Shown: one piece after another, positions 39,665 to 50,550 of the stretch
How positions within the stretch are numbered: the stretch's first letter is position 1
Layout: the number at the start of each line of letters is the position of its first letter
Assembly: GCA_003427395.1 (NCBI GenBank)
Contig: BFEA01000212.1
Span: 1,448,367 to 1,501,080 of the forward strand
Reading direction: 5' to 3'
DNA from: Chara braunii
Lineage: Eukaryota > Streptophyta > Charophyceae > Charales > Characeae
DNA: 52,714 nt
The notes under the pieces: model-generated
Database searches by the model: none
What the model was told of the DNA's origin: nothing
The model's input: the letters and a program-made list of their open reading frames with translations, nothing else
Position numbers and translations under genes: made by a program

Positions 39665-40689
39665 TGTAATGAACCCAGATCGTGAGACAGTTGTCAACAA
39701 TGTAAGTCCAGATAAATGTCCATCGGCTGATGATTACCAATAATAAAAAATCGTGACCAGACAGAATGAGGTGAGATATCATACATTGACGAAGAGAGAG
39801 GAGGGAGAAGAGACAAAGGAGAGGAAGTATATTGCCCACTCCTGCTTCGGGCTCCTTCCTCCACTGCCACCTCAACAATCAATAGTCTGAACAAGTATCC
39901 GAGTATCCTCAATGTGCCACGTGGCACGACTAATCAGTTCCACATCAGCATCTGGAGCAATGTCGACATGAAGACCACCTGGTACGTATCCTCGAACTCT
40001 CCACAATCATGATCTCCTCCTGAAGTGACGACGAACAGAACAGCAATGCCGAATATGTAGTCCCAGTCGCAGACACGTGGGCAGCAGCCACGTCGGCCAA
40101 ATGATACACGTGGCAGCAGCCACATCAGCGAAGGCACATGCCAGTTGCCACGTCAGCATGCCAAGAAGACAGGGGCAAGCCGGCCACCATGCCAAACAAG
40201 CAAAGCGCCTCGCCAAGTCACAATGCCAGCAACGTCGAGCCAGCGTCGCAGTGTCAAGCCAGCGTCGAAGTCAATGCGTGAAGTCAGCATCAACGCAAGA
40301 CAGAATCAATGTCAAGGCCAGGAAGTCAACTCTTATTTAGTATTGACGCGGGGTCTGGGCCCCAGATGCTGTATCTCTCAGTTGTCCAGATCTCAATGTG
40401 AATGAGGGCTCAGATCGGCCTGAAACCGAATTCCCTCCGGCCTGGATGTTGTCTGGGTACCTGCGCACAACAAGTGAGTGTATCCATCCCAGAGCCTGGG
40501 TGCGTTACCTTCTCTACAGTTGACTTTGACTCTTGAATTTCCTATGTGCAGTGTTCGGTCACACAACCACACTCGACAGACTCAGGCCTGGGCGTGTCTT
40601 GGTCACACTGCCCAGCGCAGACCTTCTCAGGTCTGCGTGGCCTTGGGCTGAGTTCTGGCCCCAGGCTACTTCTGAACAGGGTTATTACA
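39665..40689 (-). mobile_element. E6 3' LTR (LTR B2), 1025 bp
   Basis: On the minus strand it runs from TGTAATAACCC to GGGTTCATTACA, with 6-bp inverted termini. It is colinear with LTR B1 including the degenerate TATA (TAAATAAG, near 40333) and the ACGT-core palindrome cluster (40072-40162). It follows E6 pol after GGGCCGGCAGGAA, the same purine-rich tract as E1. Confidence 0.9.
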
Positions 40690-40728
40690 TTCCTGCCGGC
40701 CCATTTTCCAGTTCCACCGCAGAAATAT

Positions 40729-41160
40729 TTACGACTTTAACCCTCGTTCATAAGCAGCGACAATATCAGGAGCAGTTTCAAGTAGTTCTCGTTTACTAAA
40801 CCATTTGTCCTCAGATGGTGCTTGAGTTTTAAAACGTACCTTAAACTGCTTCTAAGGTCGTCCACGTCCTTCCGTAGAAAGGTAGCCATGCTCTATGATT
40901 CGGTCAACCTCGTATCCGCCATCCATGTCTGGGGGAATCATAGAGGGTCTGTGAGGAAACTCATTTCCTTCTACGTAAGGCAACAATTTGGACGCATGAA
41001 AAACAGGATACGTTTTGATATGAGGGGGAATATCAATTCGATAAGACGGTCCCTCTGCATCTCCAATTACCTTGAGAACTTCCCAGGGTCCAAAGTAGAC
41101 AGGTAGCAATTTCTGGGAGACATCTTCTTCTAGTGAAAACTCCTTATAGATTTTACCCAA
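40729..41160 (-). pseudogene. pol: E6 pol: integrase C-terminus and chromo-like tail
   Basis: EFSLEEDVSQKLLPVYFGPWEVLKVIG (GPY/F-type) and PVFHASKLLPYVEG match E1 closely. The tail is YEVDRIIEHGY, then TAG 40852-40854 (CAG in E1), KQFKVRFKTQAPSEDKWFS, KRELLETAPDIVAAYERGLKS, ending at TAA 40729-40731. So the real end lies about 120 bp beyond the first stop. Confidence 0.88.
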
Positions 41161-41740
41161 ACAAAATCACCTTCTTTGAATGTAGACGGTCGACGGTGTT
41201 TGTTGGCTTGTTCAATCATTCGTAGTTAAGCTTTCCTTAGATTATCTTTAACTTTCTAAATGTCTTCCTGAAACAAGATTGCATATTCTCGGGTCCCTGG
41301 GGGCAACCTAAGAAATTGATCCCGGTTCAGTACATCAATGGGACGTTTAGGCTTCCACCCTTTGTGAAGTGCATTTGGAGTTCGTCCAGTAGATGTGTGG
41401 ACACTATTGTTGTATGCATTTGGAGTTCGTCCCAATCAATTTGATCGGGTCTAGTATACATACGCAAAAGCTGCTGGCACAGACGGTTCATCTGTTCAGT
41501 CTGGCCATTAGTTTCGGGATGCCTCCCTGACGACATGGTCAGCCGTGTGCCATAAGCTTCCATCAGCTTTTACCATGGCAGACTGGTGAACCTGACATCT
41601 CGATCAGACACAATGGTTTTGGGAAACCCATACTCAGTAACCCATCGCATCTCGAATTTCTGAATGACAAGTTCGGTACGCGCTTCTACTGGTAAGGGAA
41701 CAAACATAGCGTATTTAGAAAAACGATCCACAATTACCAT
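41161..41740 (-). pseudogene. pol: E6 pol: integrase core, C-terminal two thirds
   Basis: TIVSDRDVRF (second Asp) and PETNGQTEQMNRLCQQLLRMY (Glu) are intact. After DWDE the sequence is scrambled: an 11-bp patch copied from the downstream TGGACGAACTCCAAATGCA segment replaces the expected NLPKIAS codons, shifting the frame. The region 41161-41320 still resembles E1 in other frames (basic linker before VGDLVWV). Confidence 0.85.
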
Positions 41741-42684
41741 CACTTGACTATTACATTGCGACTTTTAACCAGACTCATGAAGTCAATTGAGATAGACTCA
41801 CCTGGTTCGCTTGGTATAGGTAATGGCTTGAGAAGTCCAAGGGGATTCTCGTGCGACGACTTGTTTCTCTGACACACTAAACAAATACGAACATATGTTA
41901 GTACATCTTCTTTAAGTCCCTTCCATTCGAAACGTTCTCTGACTTCAGCATATGTTTTCTTGAAACCAAAGTGACCCTCAGCATCGTGACATTCCCCAAT
42001 CAATACACTCTTTATCTCTTCCCTATGAGGAATACACAATCTTTGTTCAGTTTGGTCAATCAAGAACAACAATCCATCTGTCATTCTATAGTTGGGTAGT
42101 TGGGATGGATCTCGTTCAAGGATATCCATGATTGGTTTCCAGATAGGATCAGTTGCATATCCTTGGCGAATCTGGTCTTTCAAGTCATTCCCAACATCCA
42201 CGTAAGAGACAATTGCACCAAAGAAGTCACTCCGCCTAGACAATGCATCTCCAACCACAATAGACTTTCCTTTGATTGTTTTCAACTCAAAATCAAAAGT
42301 ATCAATGAATGCAGACCATCGAACTAGTTTATCAGAGAGCCTCGGCTGTGTCTTTATCCACTTTAGGGTAGAGTGGTCTGAGTACACAGTCAAGTGTCTC
42401 CCTAACAAGTAGTGCTTCCACGTGTTTAGTGCATAGACTAAGGCATACAACTCTCTTTCATAGGTGGAGTTGGCAACCTTTTCAGACGACAGTCTCGCAG
42501 ACATGAACTCTATGGGCCTATAACCCTTGCCGTCATCTTGCTGTAGAACAGCGCCAATCCCATACTGACTTGCGTCAGTGGTGACAATAAAAGGCAAAGA
42601 CGGGTCAACAATCTTAAGGACCGGGTAGTGAGTCAGGGCAAACTCCAGTTTTCGAAAGGAAGACTCACAATCCTTATCCCACAA
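41740..42684 (-). pseudogene. pol: E6 pol: RNase H and integrase zinc domain
   Basis: A 314-codon frame: VTTDASQYGIGAVLQQ, TYERELYALVYALNTWKHY, TVYSDHSTLKWIKTQ and GDALSRRSDFFGA give full RNase H; then ECHDAEGHFGFKKTYAEVRERF ... CLVCQRNK gives the HHCC zinc domain, and SISIDFMSL carries the first integrase Asp. A 1-base deletion near 41755 (relative to E1) ends the frame. It lacks the DNA transposon that splits this region in E1, showing the empty site. Confidence 0.92.
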
Positions 42685-43275
42685 CTAGATAGTTTCTTTC
42701 TTTAACAATTTTCGCATTGGTGCAGCAATCAGTGAGAAGTTCCGAACAAACTTCTTGTAGTAGCTGGCTAAACCAAGGAAAGATCGCAATTCCGTTATAG
42801 ACTTAGGTTGTGGCCAATCTCTAATTGATGAAATCTTCTTCTCTTCTGGCTTTAAACCTTCTTCGTTCACTATATGTCCTAAGTATAACACTTCGGACTT
42901 AGCAAACTCAGACTTTTTGGGATTGATCTTGAAGTTGCCCTTACGCAACTTCCCTAGCACCAGACGAAGGTGCTTCTCATGATCCTCTAGTGTTTTACTA
43001 TACACTAGAATATCATCGAGATAGACAATAACAAACCACTGACGAAACAAGTCATCCATTGACCTTTGAAACGTAGCAGGGGCATTCGTTAATCCGAAGG
43101 GCATTACCACGAACTCGTAGTGGCCATACCTTGTCCGGGAAGCGGTCTTATGCTGATTGGAGGGTTCCACCTCAATCTGGTGATATATCCAGATTTCAAG
43201 TCAATCTTGCTAAAGTACCTGCAACCCTATAATTGGTCAAGTAAATCGTCAATGCGAGGAAGCGGTTCAACATTC
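42685..43275 (-). pseudogene. pol: E6 pol: reverse transcriptase core
   Basis: [18 protein letters not shown] and YLDD at 43012-43023 are intact; LGHIVNEEGLKPEEKKI and LRSFLGLASYYKKFV follow. TAG 42685-42687 replaces Trp (TGG in E1). Upstream, an extra AT in GGATATATCACC (GGTATCACC in E1) and one extra base near 43310 shift the frame twice, and together the two indels restore it. Confidence 0.9.
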
Positions 43276-44490
43276 TTAACAGTGACGGCATTCAGCCCCC
43301 TGTAGTCTTATACAGAGACACAACTCACCTTCCTTTTTGGGCACAAATAAGACAAGGGCATCATAAGGAAAAGAGCTAGGGCGAATCCATCTTTTCTCTG
43401 TTAAGTCCTGCAGTTGTTTTCTCAACTCCTCAAGTTCCCTAGCAGACATTTGATGTATAGGGCCCTTGGGAATCTTACTTCCAGGAATAATTTCAATGGT
43501 GTGCTTGATAGCACGTTCAGTTATTCCTGTCGGTTTGGAAAACAAATCTTTATACTTACTAAGGAGTTTTTCGGTAGAAGGAGGATAGGAAGTAGAGGAC
43601 TCACCTGCTCGTTTTACTAAGACCATCATTACTTCCTGTTCCAACCTTTTCTTTGAAACCATCGAACGAGACGCTGGGTAACTCATACAGCAGAAAGACA
43701 GGCTAGAGTCAGATCCAGACTTATGAAACAATTTGATTGGTTTCAAATCAGACTGTGCGTCTCGCAAGTGCACAATCTTTTCTTTGAACTTAATGTCTAG
43801 GCTGGCTTCCTCGTGCCAGTCCATTCCTAGAATCAAGTCAAACGGTAAGTTCTTTTCGAACAGGAAGGATACCTCATGCAAAATCTTCCTACCTTCCTTT
43901 GTTCGAAACCAACACTTGACACGCTCAACATACTGCGAGACAGTGATCGTGCTTTTGTCGGCCAAAACAGACGTTATAGGTTTAGACAGGTTCTTCACTT
44001 TCATTCCGAGATGCAACTTGCCGATTGCTTTCTCGGATATGTAGGATCGCGTGGATCCTGAGTCTAACAGAGCACCTACGCGTGTACGTGCGATTTCTAC
44101 ATCCGCGAGTAGTAGGTCACCCTTAGACCTAGCTTTCTTAGCCCACGAGCTTCGTAATGCCAGCAACTCGTTACCAAGCTCATCAAGGGAGTCATACAGA
44201 GAGATAGAACATAAGACAGGTTCAGGGTGTTCTGGACGACGGACCGAAGAAGAACCATCCTCTGCCATGCGAGTCAAAGGGTTGGAAGGGTTAGTAGGCG
44301 CCTTACCTTCATTCTGGTCCAAACCCTTAGACTCAGTAGGAGCAGATGCTACTCCTACTGGCGGCTCGCTTTTGGGTTCCGAATCAATGGGCACCATGCA
44401 ATTACATGCCCTGCAATGCCACACTTCACGCACTGCGCGTTGTCCATTCGTTCCTGCCACGTTTCTTGTGACAGGTCCATCTTCTCCCAA
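43276..44490 (-). pseudogene. pol: E6 pol: protease and RT N-terminus, overlapping gag
   Basis: The frame overlaps the gag end by about 136 nt in the -1 phase. After a Ser/Pro/Glu-rich linker comes the protease VGALLDSGSTRSYISEKAIG (DSG intact) and PFDLILGMDWHEEASLD, then the linker and RT start ERAIKHTIEIIPGSKIPKGP ... LTEKRWIRPSS ... LVLFVPKKEGELCLCI. It ends where an extra base shifts the CIDYRGLN motif. The apparent start at 44490 lies within gag coding; real synthesis would come from a frameshift at 44370-44376. Confidence 0.9.
44334..44376 (-). promoter_or_regulatory. E6 gag-pol -1 frameshift signal (putative)
   Basis: Minus strand: heptamer C CCA AAA (44376-44370) in the gag register, 9-nt spacer GCGAGCCGC, then a perfect 9-bp stem CAGTAGGAG / CTCCTACTG with a 9-nt loop (44360-44334). 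The gag stop TAG (44357-44355) lies inside the stem. A -1 slip gives CCC AAA AGC, which is the pol frame that leads without a stop to the protease. Confidence 0.72.
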
Positions 44491-46244
44491 GGCTTCCCGA
44501 CCGCACTTCCGGGGTGCTCTGGGAACGAGTGTGGCTTCTTCTTCTTAATCAGCGGTCGTGGTCCTCCCTTGTTGACCACGGCAGCAGTGACTTCCCCCTT
44601 CCCGGAATCACTGTTGTTCGCCACACCCTCGGCCTCCAACGGCCACCTTTCCACAGTTTCGTCATCGAAGACGACAAGGGTGTGGTCTTGGCGCTTTTGG
44701 CGCCAAAGTACTCGCTTACCTGTTCCTGCACCACCACCATACTTCACAACAGACGCATAAGGGTTCTTCACTTGCGAAGTCATTTGCTCTCATTGGAGAG
44801 CTAAATCCCGAAATTGCCTATAGTTTTACTTACCAGACTTAGACTCTGCCACGAGTTGTCCACGAATGGGCTCGGGGAGAGCACGGGAATAGATGTACAA
44901 AACCTGGTTGTCTTGCAGGTTCAATCCTGGAACCTGCAGCAACCGATCAACTTCCCGTGACAACGACTCCACAGAGGTCCAATGTCTTTGACCAATCGTG
45001 GTGAGCTGGTCAAAGGCCTTATCGACCGTCGTTTTGTCCAAAAACCGTTCCTTGATCTTCCCAAGGAACTGTTTGAGGTTCAAAAGCCCAGCCCACTCCC
45101 CGATGTCATCGAACCCTGCGACATTAGCTTCAGCCAAAACCCACTCCTTAGCTTCCCCGCCAAGAGAAGAGGTAGAGAATGCGACCTGGGATTCAGGTTC
45201 GACAAGGGTCGTGCTACAATACGTCTGAATCTCTGCAATCCACAAAAGCAGATTTTCATCTTTCTTATTACAAAATGTGAAAGGCAATTTCATTTTCACT
45301 TTTTCTTTTCTCTTTGGTTTCTCCGGAGTCGTTGTAACTTTGTCTTGTGGCTTCGGAGGAGTCTTTGAAGGTGGAGAGGAAGGAGGGGAGCTGGGAGGAG
45401 AAGACGGCGGACTCGGAGGCTCCCCGTTCTTTGTTTCTGGTTTTTCTTCCGTCTTCCTTGTTTCTACCTTAAGAGACTCCATGGCGTCTCCCATGAGTTT
45501 CTCTGGCTTTTCCATCTTTTCTTCCTTGGCTTTTTCCTTTCCCTTGACCAAGTTCGTGACTAATCGAAGCCGTGAGGCCACATCATCAATTTGTGCCTGC
45601 ATTCGTTTGCCAAACTGATCAATTTTCAGTTCCAAGTGTGCAGGGTAATTCACAAGCTGAGCCAAGGAAATTTCCTGTTTTTACCCTTCAGTCTTAACAA
45701 CAGTTTGTCTAACCTCTTGAACTTTCTGTTTTTGTTGTTCAATCTTTCTCTTTCTCAATTCTTTTTTCCTCTTCTTTTCTTTTTCTAACGCTTCTTCAAG
45801 TTGTCTGATATTCTCATCCACGGCCTCTTCAGACACAACCCTTTCTTCTTCTTTTTTCTGTTCAGCAAGTTGAGTGAGTTGATCCGTGATATACTTATCA
45901 AGTGTCTGTCGGCACTTGATTAGCATCTCCTGAACTTGAATGACGTCGGTGTCTGTGACAGACGAGTCAATAGCATCATGCAATGCTCTTAAATCGTACA
46001 GGCTCCGGACGTGAGCCTCAACATCTTCACCAACATCTTGAAGTTCAGTTATCAATTTGTCCAACCGGGCAATCAAAAAAAAATTCCGCTCTTTTACTTG
46101 CTGCTTTGTTCGGGGGTCAGAAGTCTCCTCATCCACAACAAACATAAGTGAGACTGGGTAGAAAAGAAGTGGGATGAAACGTGTGAGCACAGACAATTTC
46201 AGAGAATTCCAGAGGAAAGACATTGTAAAGTACGTCTGCCGCAC
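44355..46244 (-). pseudogene. gag: E6 gag with coiled coil and CCHC knuckle
   Basis: One frame from 46244 to 44355 with three or more stops (TAA 45681-45683; TAA 44826-44828; TGA near 44790). The N-terminal region is hydrophobic, followed by long Glu/Lys/Gln coiled coil (LAEQKKEEERVV, EEALEKEKKRKKELRKRK), an acidic/Pro-Ser linker (PPSSPPSSPPSSPPS), and a Gag core (MKLPFTFCNKKDENLLLWI ... AKEWVLAEANVAG ... FLGKIKERFLDKTTVDKAF ... YIYSRALPEPIRGQL). The knuckle is CVKCGIAGHVIAWC. The ATG at 46244 may not be the native start because the element's 5' end is lost nearby. Confidence 0.85.
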
Positions 46245-46250
46245 AATGAA

Positions 46251-46297
46251 TACTTAATTAACAGTAATAAATTCCACGACCACACAATGAATACTTA
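46251..46297. repeat. Filler duplication at the E6/E7 junction
   Basis: CACAATGAATACTTAAT occurs twice (about 46241 and 46282), with similar following bases (AACA, then ATTCCA.GAC), giving two about 40-bp tandem copies exactly where E6 gag (minus) meets truncated E7 RT (plus). Such filler is typical of end joining or strand slippage. Confidence 0.65.
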
Positions 46298-46849
46298 ATG
46301 AACATGATATTCCAAGACTACTTGGACAATTTTATCGTTGTGTACCTTGACGACATTCTTATCTTCAGTAAACATGTTGAGGAACATGCTCAACATGTAG
46401 GAAAAGTACTTTCACTCCTACGACAACACAAGTATAAGATAAATTTAGAGAAATGCGAGTTCGGTTGCACTAAAATCATGTACTTGGGTGATGAGGTATC
46501 CGCGGAAGGGATTAGGCCCGAGGATGCCAAGGTGGCTAGCATTTGTGACTGGCCATGACCTCAGTCTGTGACGGAGGACAAATCTTTCTTGGGGATGACC
46601 GACTACTATCGCAATTTTGTGAAAAATTATAATACGGCGACCGCCTCTCTGACTGATCTTTCACGCCTTGGCACGCCATGGGAATGGAGAGACGAATATG
46701 AGGCTGCTTTCAAAAGACTGAAGCATGCCCTCATGCATCATGAGGTTCTCATTGTCCTCGATCCTTAGAGGTCATTCGTTGTGACCACTGGCGCAAGCCA
46801 ATTTGGCATTGGCGCAATGCTGGCCCAATAGGAAGGGAAGAAGTTAAGG
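46298..46849 (+). pseudogene. pol: E7 pol: RT C-terminal half
   Basis: FIVVYLDDILIFSK (YLDD 46343-46354), LEKCEFGCTKIMYLG, then TGA 46556-46558 in DWP-stop-PQS, SFLGMTDYYRNFV, and the RNase H start (LIVLDP-stop, SFVVTTGASQFGIGAMLAQ-stop). TTDAS has become TTGAS, removing the first RNase H Asp. All segments share one frame despite stops at 46556, 46766 and 46829. Confidence 0.87.
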
Positions 46850-47194
46850 TTGATCGAGTACATGAGCAAGAAGATGCCATCAAAGAAGTTGGCGAACTCC
46901 ACCCACGAAAGGGAACTCTACGCCCTCTACAAAGCACTTGTCCACTGGAGACACCATCTCTTGCAAAGGTTTTTCTACCTAAGAACCAACCATCGAACAC
47001 TCGAGTGGATCAAGACCCAACCTGTCCTCTCTGACGCACTCAAATGCTGGATTGAAGTCATAGAGCAATATGACTTCAAGCTAGATTACGTGAAGGGAGA
47101 GTACAACAAGGTTGTTGATGCGCTGTCACGTAGGGCAAACTACCTGGGTGCGCTGATTACTGAGTTTGGCCTATCTGATGATGTAACTTGATCC
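46850..47194 (+). pseudogene. pol: E7 pol: RNase H
   Basis: MSKKMPSKKLANSTHERELYAL, VHWRHHLLQRFFYLRTNHRTLEWIKTQ and YNKVVDALSRRANYLGAL give the second half of RNase H. TGA 47189-47191 stands where E2 has CGA (Arg), a clear C-to-T change at CpG. The frame then continues into the integrase leader. Confidence 0.87.
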
Positions 47195-48077
47195 TTGGTG
47201 GAAGCCTACAAGGAAGACCCCGCCACGATGGACATCATGCGCAAACTTGAGGCTAGAGATAAGGCCACATCAGATGACTTTGTCATGGTGGATGGGTTAC
47301 TCTTTTTTGAAAAGGCAGGATTTAAGAGATTATTTGTTTCATCTAGTGAAATTTTGCATAGTTTATTTTTAGGCAAGTACCACGATGCAATCGGACACTT
47401 CGGCTATAAAAAGATGAGTGTCAATTTAGTACAATGTTTTTGGTGGCCTGGCATGCTCGATGAAGCAAAGAAGTACACACAGACATGTCAAGTCTGTCAG
47501 CGGGACACGCCACAAACTCAAGCCCTTGCCCATCCCTCCCGGTCCCGAACAAAGTGTATCCATGGACTTCATGGACACACTCGTGAACAGCAAGAGTGGC
47601 AAGAGGCACATCTTCGTCATAGTTGACAAGTTTACTAAGTAAGCTAGACTAATTGCCATGTCGAAAATAGCGAGGACAGATAATGTCATCAAGTTATTTA
47701 TGGATAACTGGGTGCGTGATTTTGGACTGCCCAAGTCCATCGTTAATGATAGAGATGTCCGTTTCACCAGCAAATTGTGGAAGAAGGCTGTTGAACAGAT
47801 GGGCAACCAACATCAAATGACTTTGGGGCATCATCCTTAAGCCAACGGTCAAGTTGAACAGATGAACTGTGTGGTGCAACATCTGCTGAGGCATTACATT
47901 AAGCCCAACCAGGATGACTGGGATGAGAAGTTGCCTCTCGTCGCCAGTCTGTACAACAACGCTGTACACAACACCACCGGTGTCAGTCCGAATCAGCTGC
48001 ATTTGGGGTGGAAGCCTAGATCTGCTCTAGTCTTCCTCCCGCCTGAAAATCAATCCATTGCAACTCCTGAACCATAG
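47195..48077 (+). pseudogene. pol: E7 pol: integrase zinc domain and core
   Basis: GKYHDAIGHFGYKKMSVNLVQCFWWPGM ... CQVCQ is the zinc domain. An about 16-bp deletion near 47515 (relative to E2) moves the protein to another frame: EQSVSMDFMDTL (first Asp), SIVNDRDVRF (second Asp), ANGQVEQMN (Glu). Stops TAA 47640-47642, TAA 47838-47840 and TAG 48075-48077 interrupt it. LPLVASLYNNAVHNTTGVSPN ends the core. Confidence 0.88.
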
Positions 48078-48668
48078 AATTTGGTGTCCAGCATGCTGTC
48101 GTTGCAGCAGGCTGTCGAGCACATTGAGAAATCTCAAGAAGCAATGATTGCTTCAGAGAACAAACATCGATGACAGTCCACATTTCAGGCAGGGGAACGT
48201 GTCTGGGTCAAGGCTAGTGAGCTAGGACAAGAGTTCAACATCTCTAGGAAACTAATGCCTCAATACTTTGGTCCTCAGGAAGTCTGGGATATCGTGGGTA
48301 GTGAGTTGGATGGTCCCTCGGACGTTATTCGAATCCCTGGTCACTTGCGTACTTACCCTGTGTTTCACGCCTCAAAGCTTGCACCTTTCACTGAGACACA
48401 ACAGTTCACATCAAAGAGATCAATGCTGGCCCCAACCATGGATGGCCACGTGGACGTCGACGACATCTTGGAGCACAGAGATATGCCTGTTTCCAAGCCT
48501 GTGGGTAGAGGAAAACCGTCGAAACCGAAGGAGTAGTTTCGTGTCAGATTCAGGCATCACACGGATCCAAAAGAAGATCGATGGCTCACAAGAGACGAAC
48601 TGGTTCAAGCAGCACCGCAAATTGTGGCAGATTATGAAAGAATGTTAAAGGGGAAGGCTCCTGCATAA
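48078..48668 (+). pseudogene. pol: E7 pol: integrase C-terminus and chromo-like tail
   Basis: In frame with the core: FQAGERVWVKASELGQEF, MPQYFGPQEVWDIVG (GPY/F-like), PVFHASKLAPFTE, then VDVDDILEHRDM ... TAG 48535-48537 (Gln position) FRVRFRHHTDPKEDRWLT, RDELVQAAPQIVADYERML and KGKAPA before TAA 48666-48668. The same tail architecture as E2. Confidence 0.87.
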
Positions 48669-48691
48669 GAAGCATCTCAGCGGACTTCCGA

Positions 48692-48709
48692 GCTAAGGGG
48701 GATGGAATC
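48692..48709 (+). promoter_or_regulatory. E7 polypurine-rich tract
   Basis: GCTAAGGGGGATGGAATC sits directly before the TG that begins LTR F1. The AAGGGGGATGGAA core is a plausible plus-strand primer. Confidence 0.65.
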
Positions 48710-49820
48710 TGAGGAATGTGCCCTCACGAGGCCCTAGCCAACATGCACATGATCTGGGCTGTGGCCCCCAGCAAGCCTCATGCCCGCCCTAAGTGAAGGC
48801 GGGCCTGAATACCGGTAAGAGGCCCTAATCTCAACATTTTCCAATATGGGTATCAGACAGTTGCAGCACGCCAGTCGGTTGAAGAACAACGTGAGCCTCT
48901 CCTTGGGCTCCTCCCAGAAACAGCAGCTGCGTCACGCAGTTGAGCCCAGGCCCGCGTGGTTGTGCCCTGGGCACACGCAGTGTGAGGCCGACACATCACG
49001 AAGTGACCGCGGACGAATCAGAAAGCAGCATTGTTGTTGCATTGGCCCAGCGAGCCAATGAGAAGACGACAAACACTTGGAGCCTGGAGGCTCCCTGGAC
49101 GTCCCTGACCAGAAAGGGCCCAGCCCCCCAACTGTCGGACAGGGCCTGGATGCAGACAATGGGGCCCCACTGGAAGCTACTGAGAGCTTCCTCAGCCAGG
49201 CCCTCGCAGCCAAACAGAGGCCGCGACTTCGCTGGCCAGAGGCTGGCATCCTGGCCTAGGCAGGCAATGTGGATACGCGGCTGCGCTGCTGGCTGGGGCG
49301 CACGCGGGCGCTATGAGGTGAGAGTGGCGCTGCAGGGCAGCGGGCGCACAGCAGCCATAGCCGGGCTGCAGGGGCGCATGCTGGTGATGGGCGAAGGTGG
49401 TCTTCGGGTAGGAGGCGCATGAGTCGGTGGTCAAGGTCTGATGAGGAGAGGAGAGAGAACATACCTGGTGTATGTGGGAGGTCGGCATTGGTGTTGACGT
49501 CATGTACATTGGTCTTCAACATCGGAGTGATCCTGTTGCAAGAATGTAGATGGGCTAGATAGACTAGATAGGCTCAGTAGAGTAGGCTGGGCACTGGGGG
49601 CCAGACAGAGATGAGCGACATTGGATACTGTGCTGGTGGGCCTTGAGGGCGACAACATTGGCACACGAGTCCACTGCTTTGCTCTTATTTGGATGGAATC
49701 TTGATGCATTTGAGTTCTCTTCTTGGTACATGACTATCTGGACATCTGTGTGATTTTGCAACTTGGTTTTCTATCTATCGCTCTCGCTCATATTCCTTGC
49801 ACAGATGATTTTGAGACGTT
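48710..49820 (+). mobile_element. LTR F1, 3' LTR of E7
   Basis: Begins TGAGGAATGTGCCCTCACG after the purine tract; its first 300 bp match LTR F2 (32145-32432) and much of it aligns loosely with F3 (22583-23560), including the CTCATATTCCTTGCAC block near 49787. The right border is uncertain. The open frames 48940-49422 and opposite are not supported as genes. Confidence 0.72.
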
Positions 49821-50160
49821 AAATATCAGTCTGCTTAAATTTTTGAAGTATGTAAATCCAAACCTTCGAAAGTCGCATGACAGATGATCTCAGGACGATT
49901 TTCAGGGAAGCAAACCCTTTCTTCCGCTCAGTCTCCAGTGCAGTATGGTAAGAAATCTGTAGAAAGCACGAGTATAAGTTATGGCATACTCATTGAGTGA
50001 AAGCTAAGGCAGGAATGTTAGCTCTCATGATAAGACGCGGTCATACTCCAACAGCCACAACCTCTCCTCAACAGGTACACAATTGTTGGGAAGTAAACCA
50101 TACCTGGTCCAGTAAGAAAGAAAGCAAGCATCAGGATGTGGCAGAGACAGATGAGGAGAA
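49821..50160. other. Unassigned DNA
   Basis: Nothing recognisable; an AT-balanced stretch between LTR F1 and the GA-rich array. Confidence 0.4.
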
Positions 50161-50550
50161 GGACAGGATGGGAGGAGGACGAAGAGAAACAATGACGACG
50201 ATGACAGGAGGAGAAGAAGGAGGAGGAGGAGGAGGAAGATGAAGAAGCAGGAATAAGGAGGGTGAGAACGATGAGGAGAAGAAGAAGGGAGATCAAGAAA
50301 GAAGAAGAAAAGGACGAAGATGGAAGAAGAACAAAAAGTAAGAGGAGGAGGAGGAGGAGGAGGAGAAGAAGAAGGAGGAGGAGAAGGAGAAGGAGGAGGA
50401 GGAGAAGGAGAAGGAGGAGGAGGAGAAGAAGAAGAAGAAGAAGAAGAAGAAGAAGAAGAAGAAGAAGAAGAAGAAGAAGAAGGAGAAGGAGGAGGAGGAG
50501 GAGGAGGAGGAGGAGAAGGAAGAGGAGGAGGAGGAGGAGGAGGAGGATGT
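50160..50550. repeat. GA-rich (GGA/GAA)n array
   Basis: Purine-only trinucleotide array of GGA and GAA blocks about 390 bp long. Poly-Arg, poly-Glu/Gly, poly-Leu and poly-Pro/Ser open frames over it are composition artefacts. Confidence 0.9.

Larger units (their letters stand above)
39665..46250 (-). mobile_element. E6: Ty3/gypsy element, family B, lacking 5' LTR
   Basis: Minus strand: gag (about 46244-44355), pol in the -1 frame with protease, RT, RNase H, integrase, chromo-like tail, purine tract and 3' LTR. Sibling of E1, so it supplies the ancestral sequence at many E1 lesions and vice versa. It lacks a 5' LTR and primer-binding site; the 5' edge abuts truncated E7 with a short duplicated filler. 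Stops and small indels inactivate it. Confidence 0.9.
46298..48668 (+). mobile_element. E7: 5'-truncated Ty3/gypsy element with LTR F
   Basis: Begins inside RT just before YLDD and runs through RNase H, integrase and chromo-like tail to a natural TAA at 48666-48668, then a purine-rich stretch and LTR F1. Sibling of E2, whose better or worse preserved codons identify many stops as decay. Not autonomous. Confidence 0.9.
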
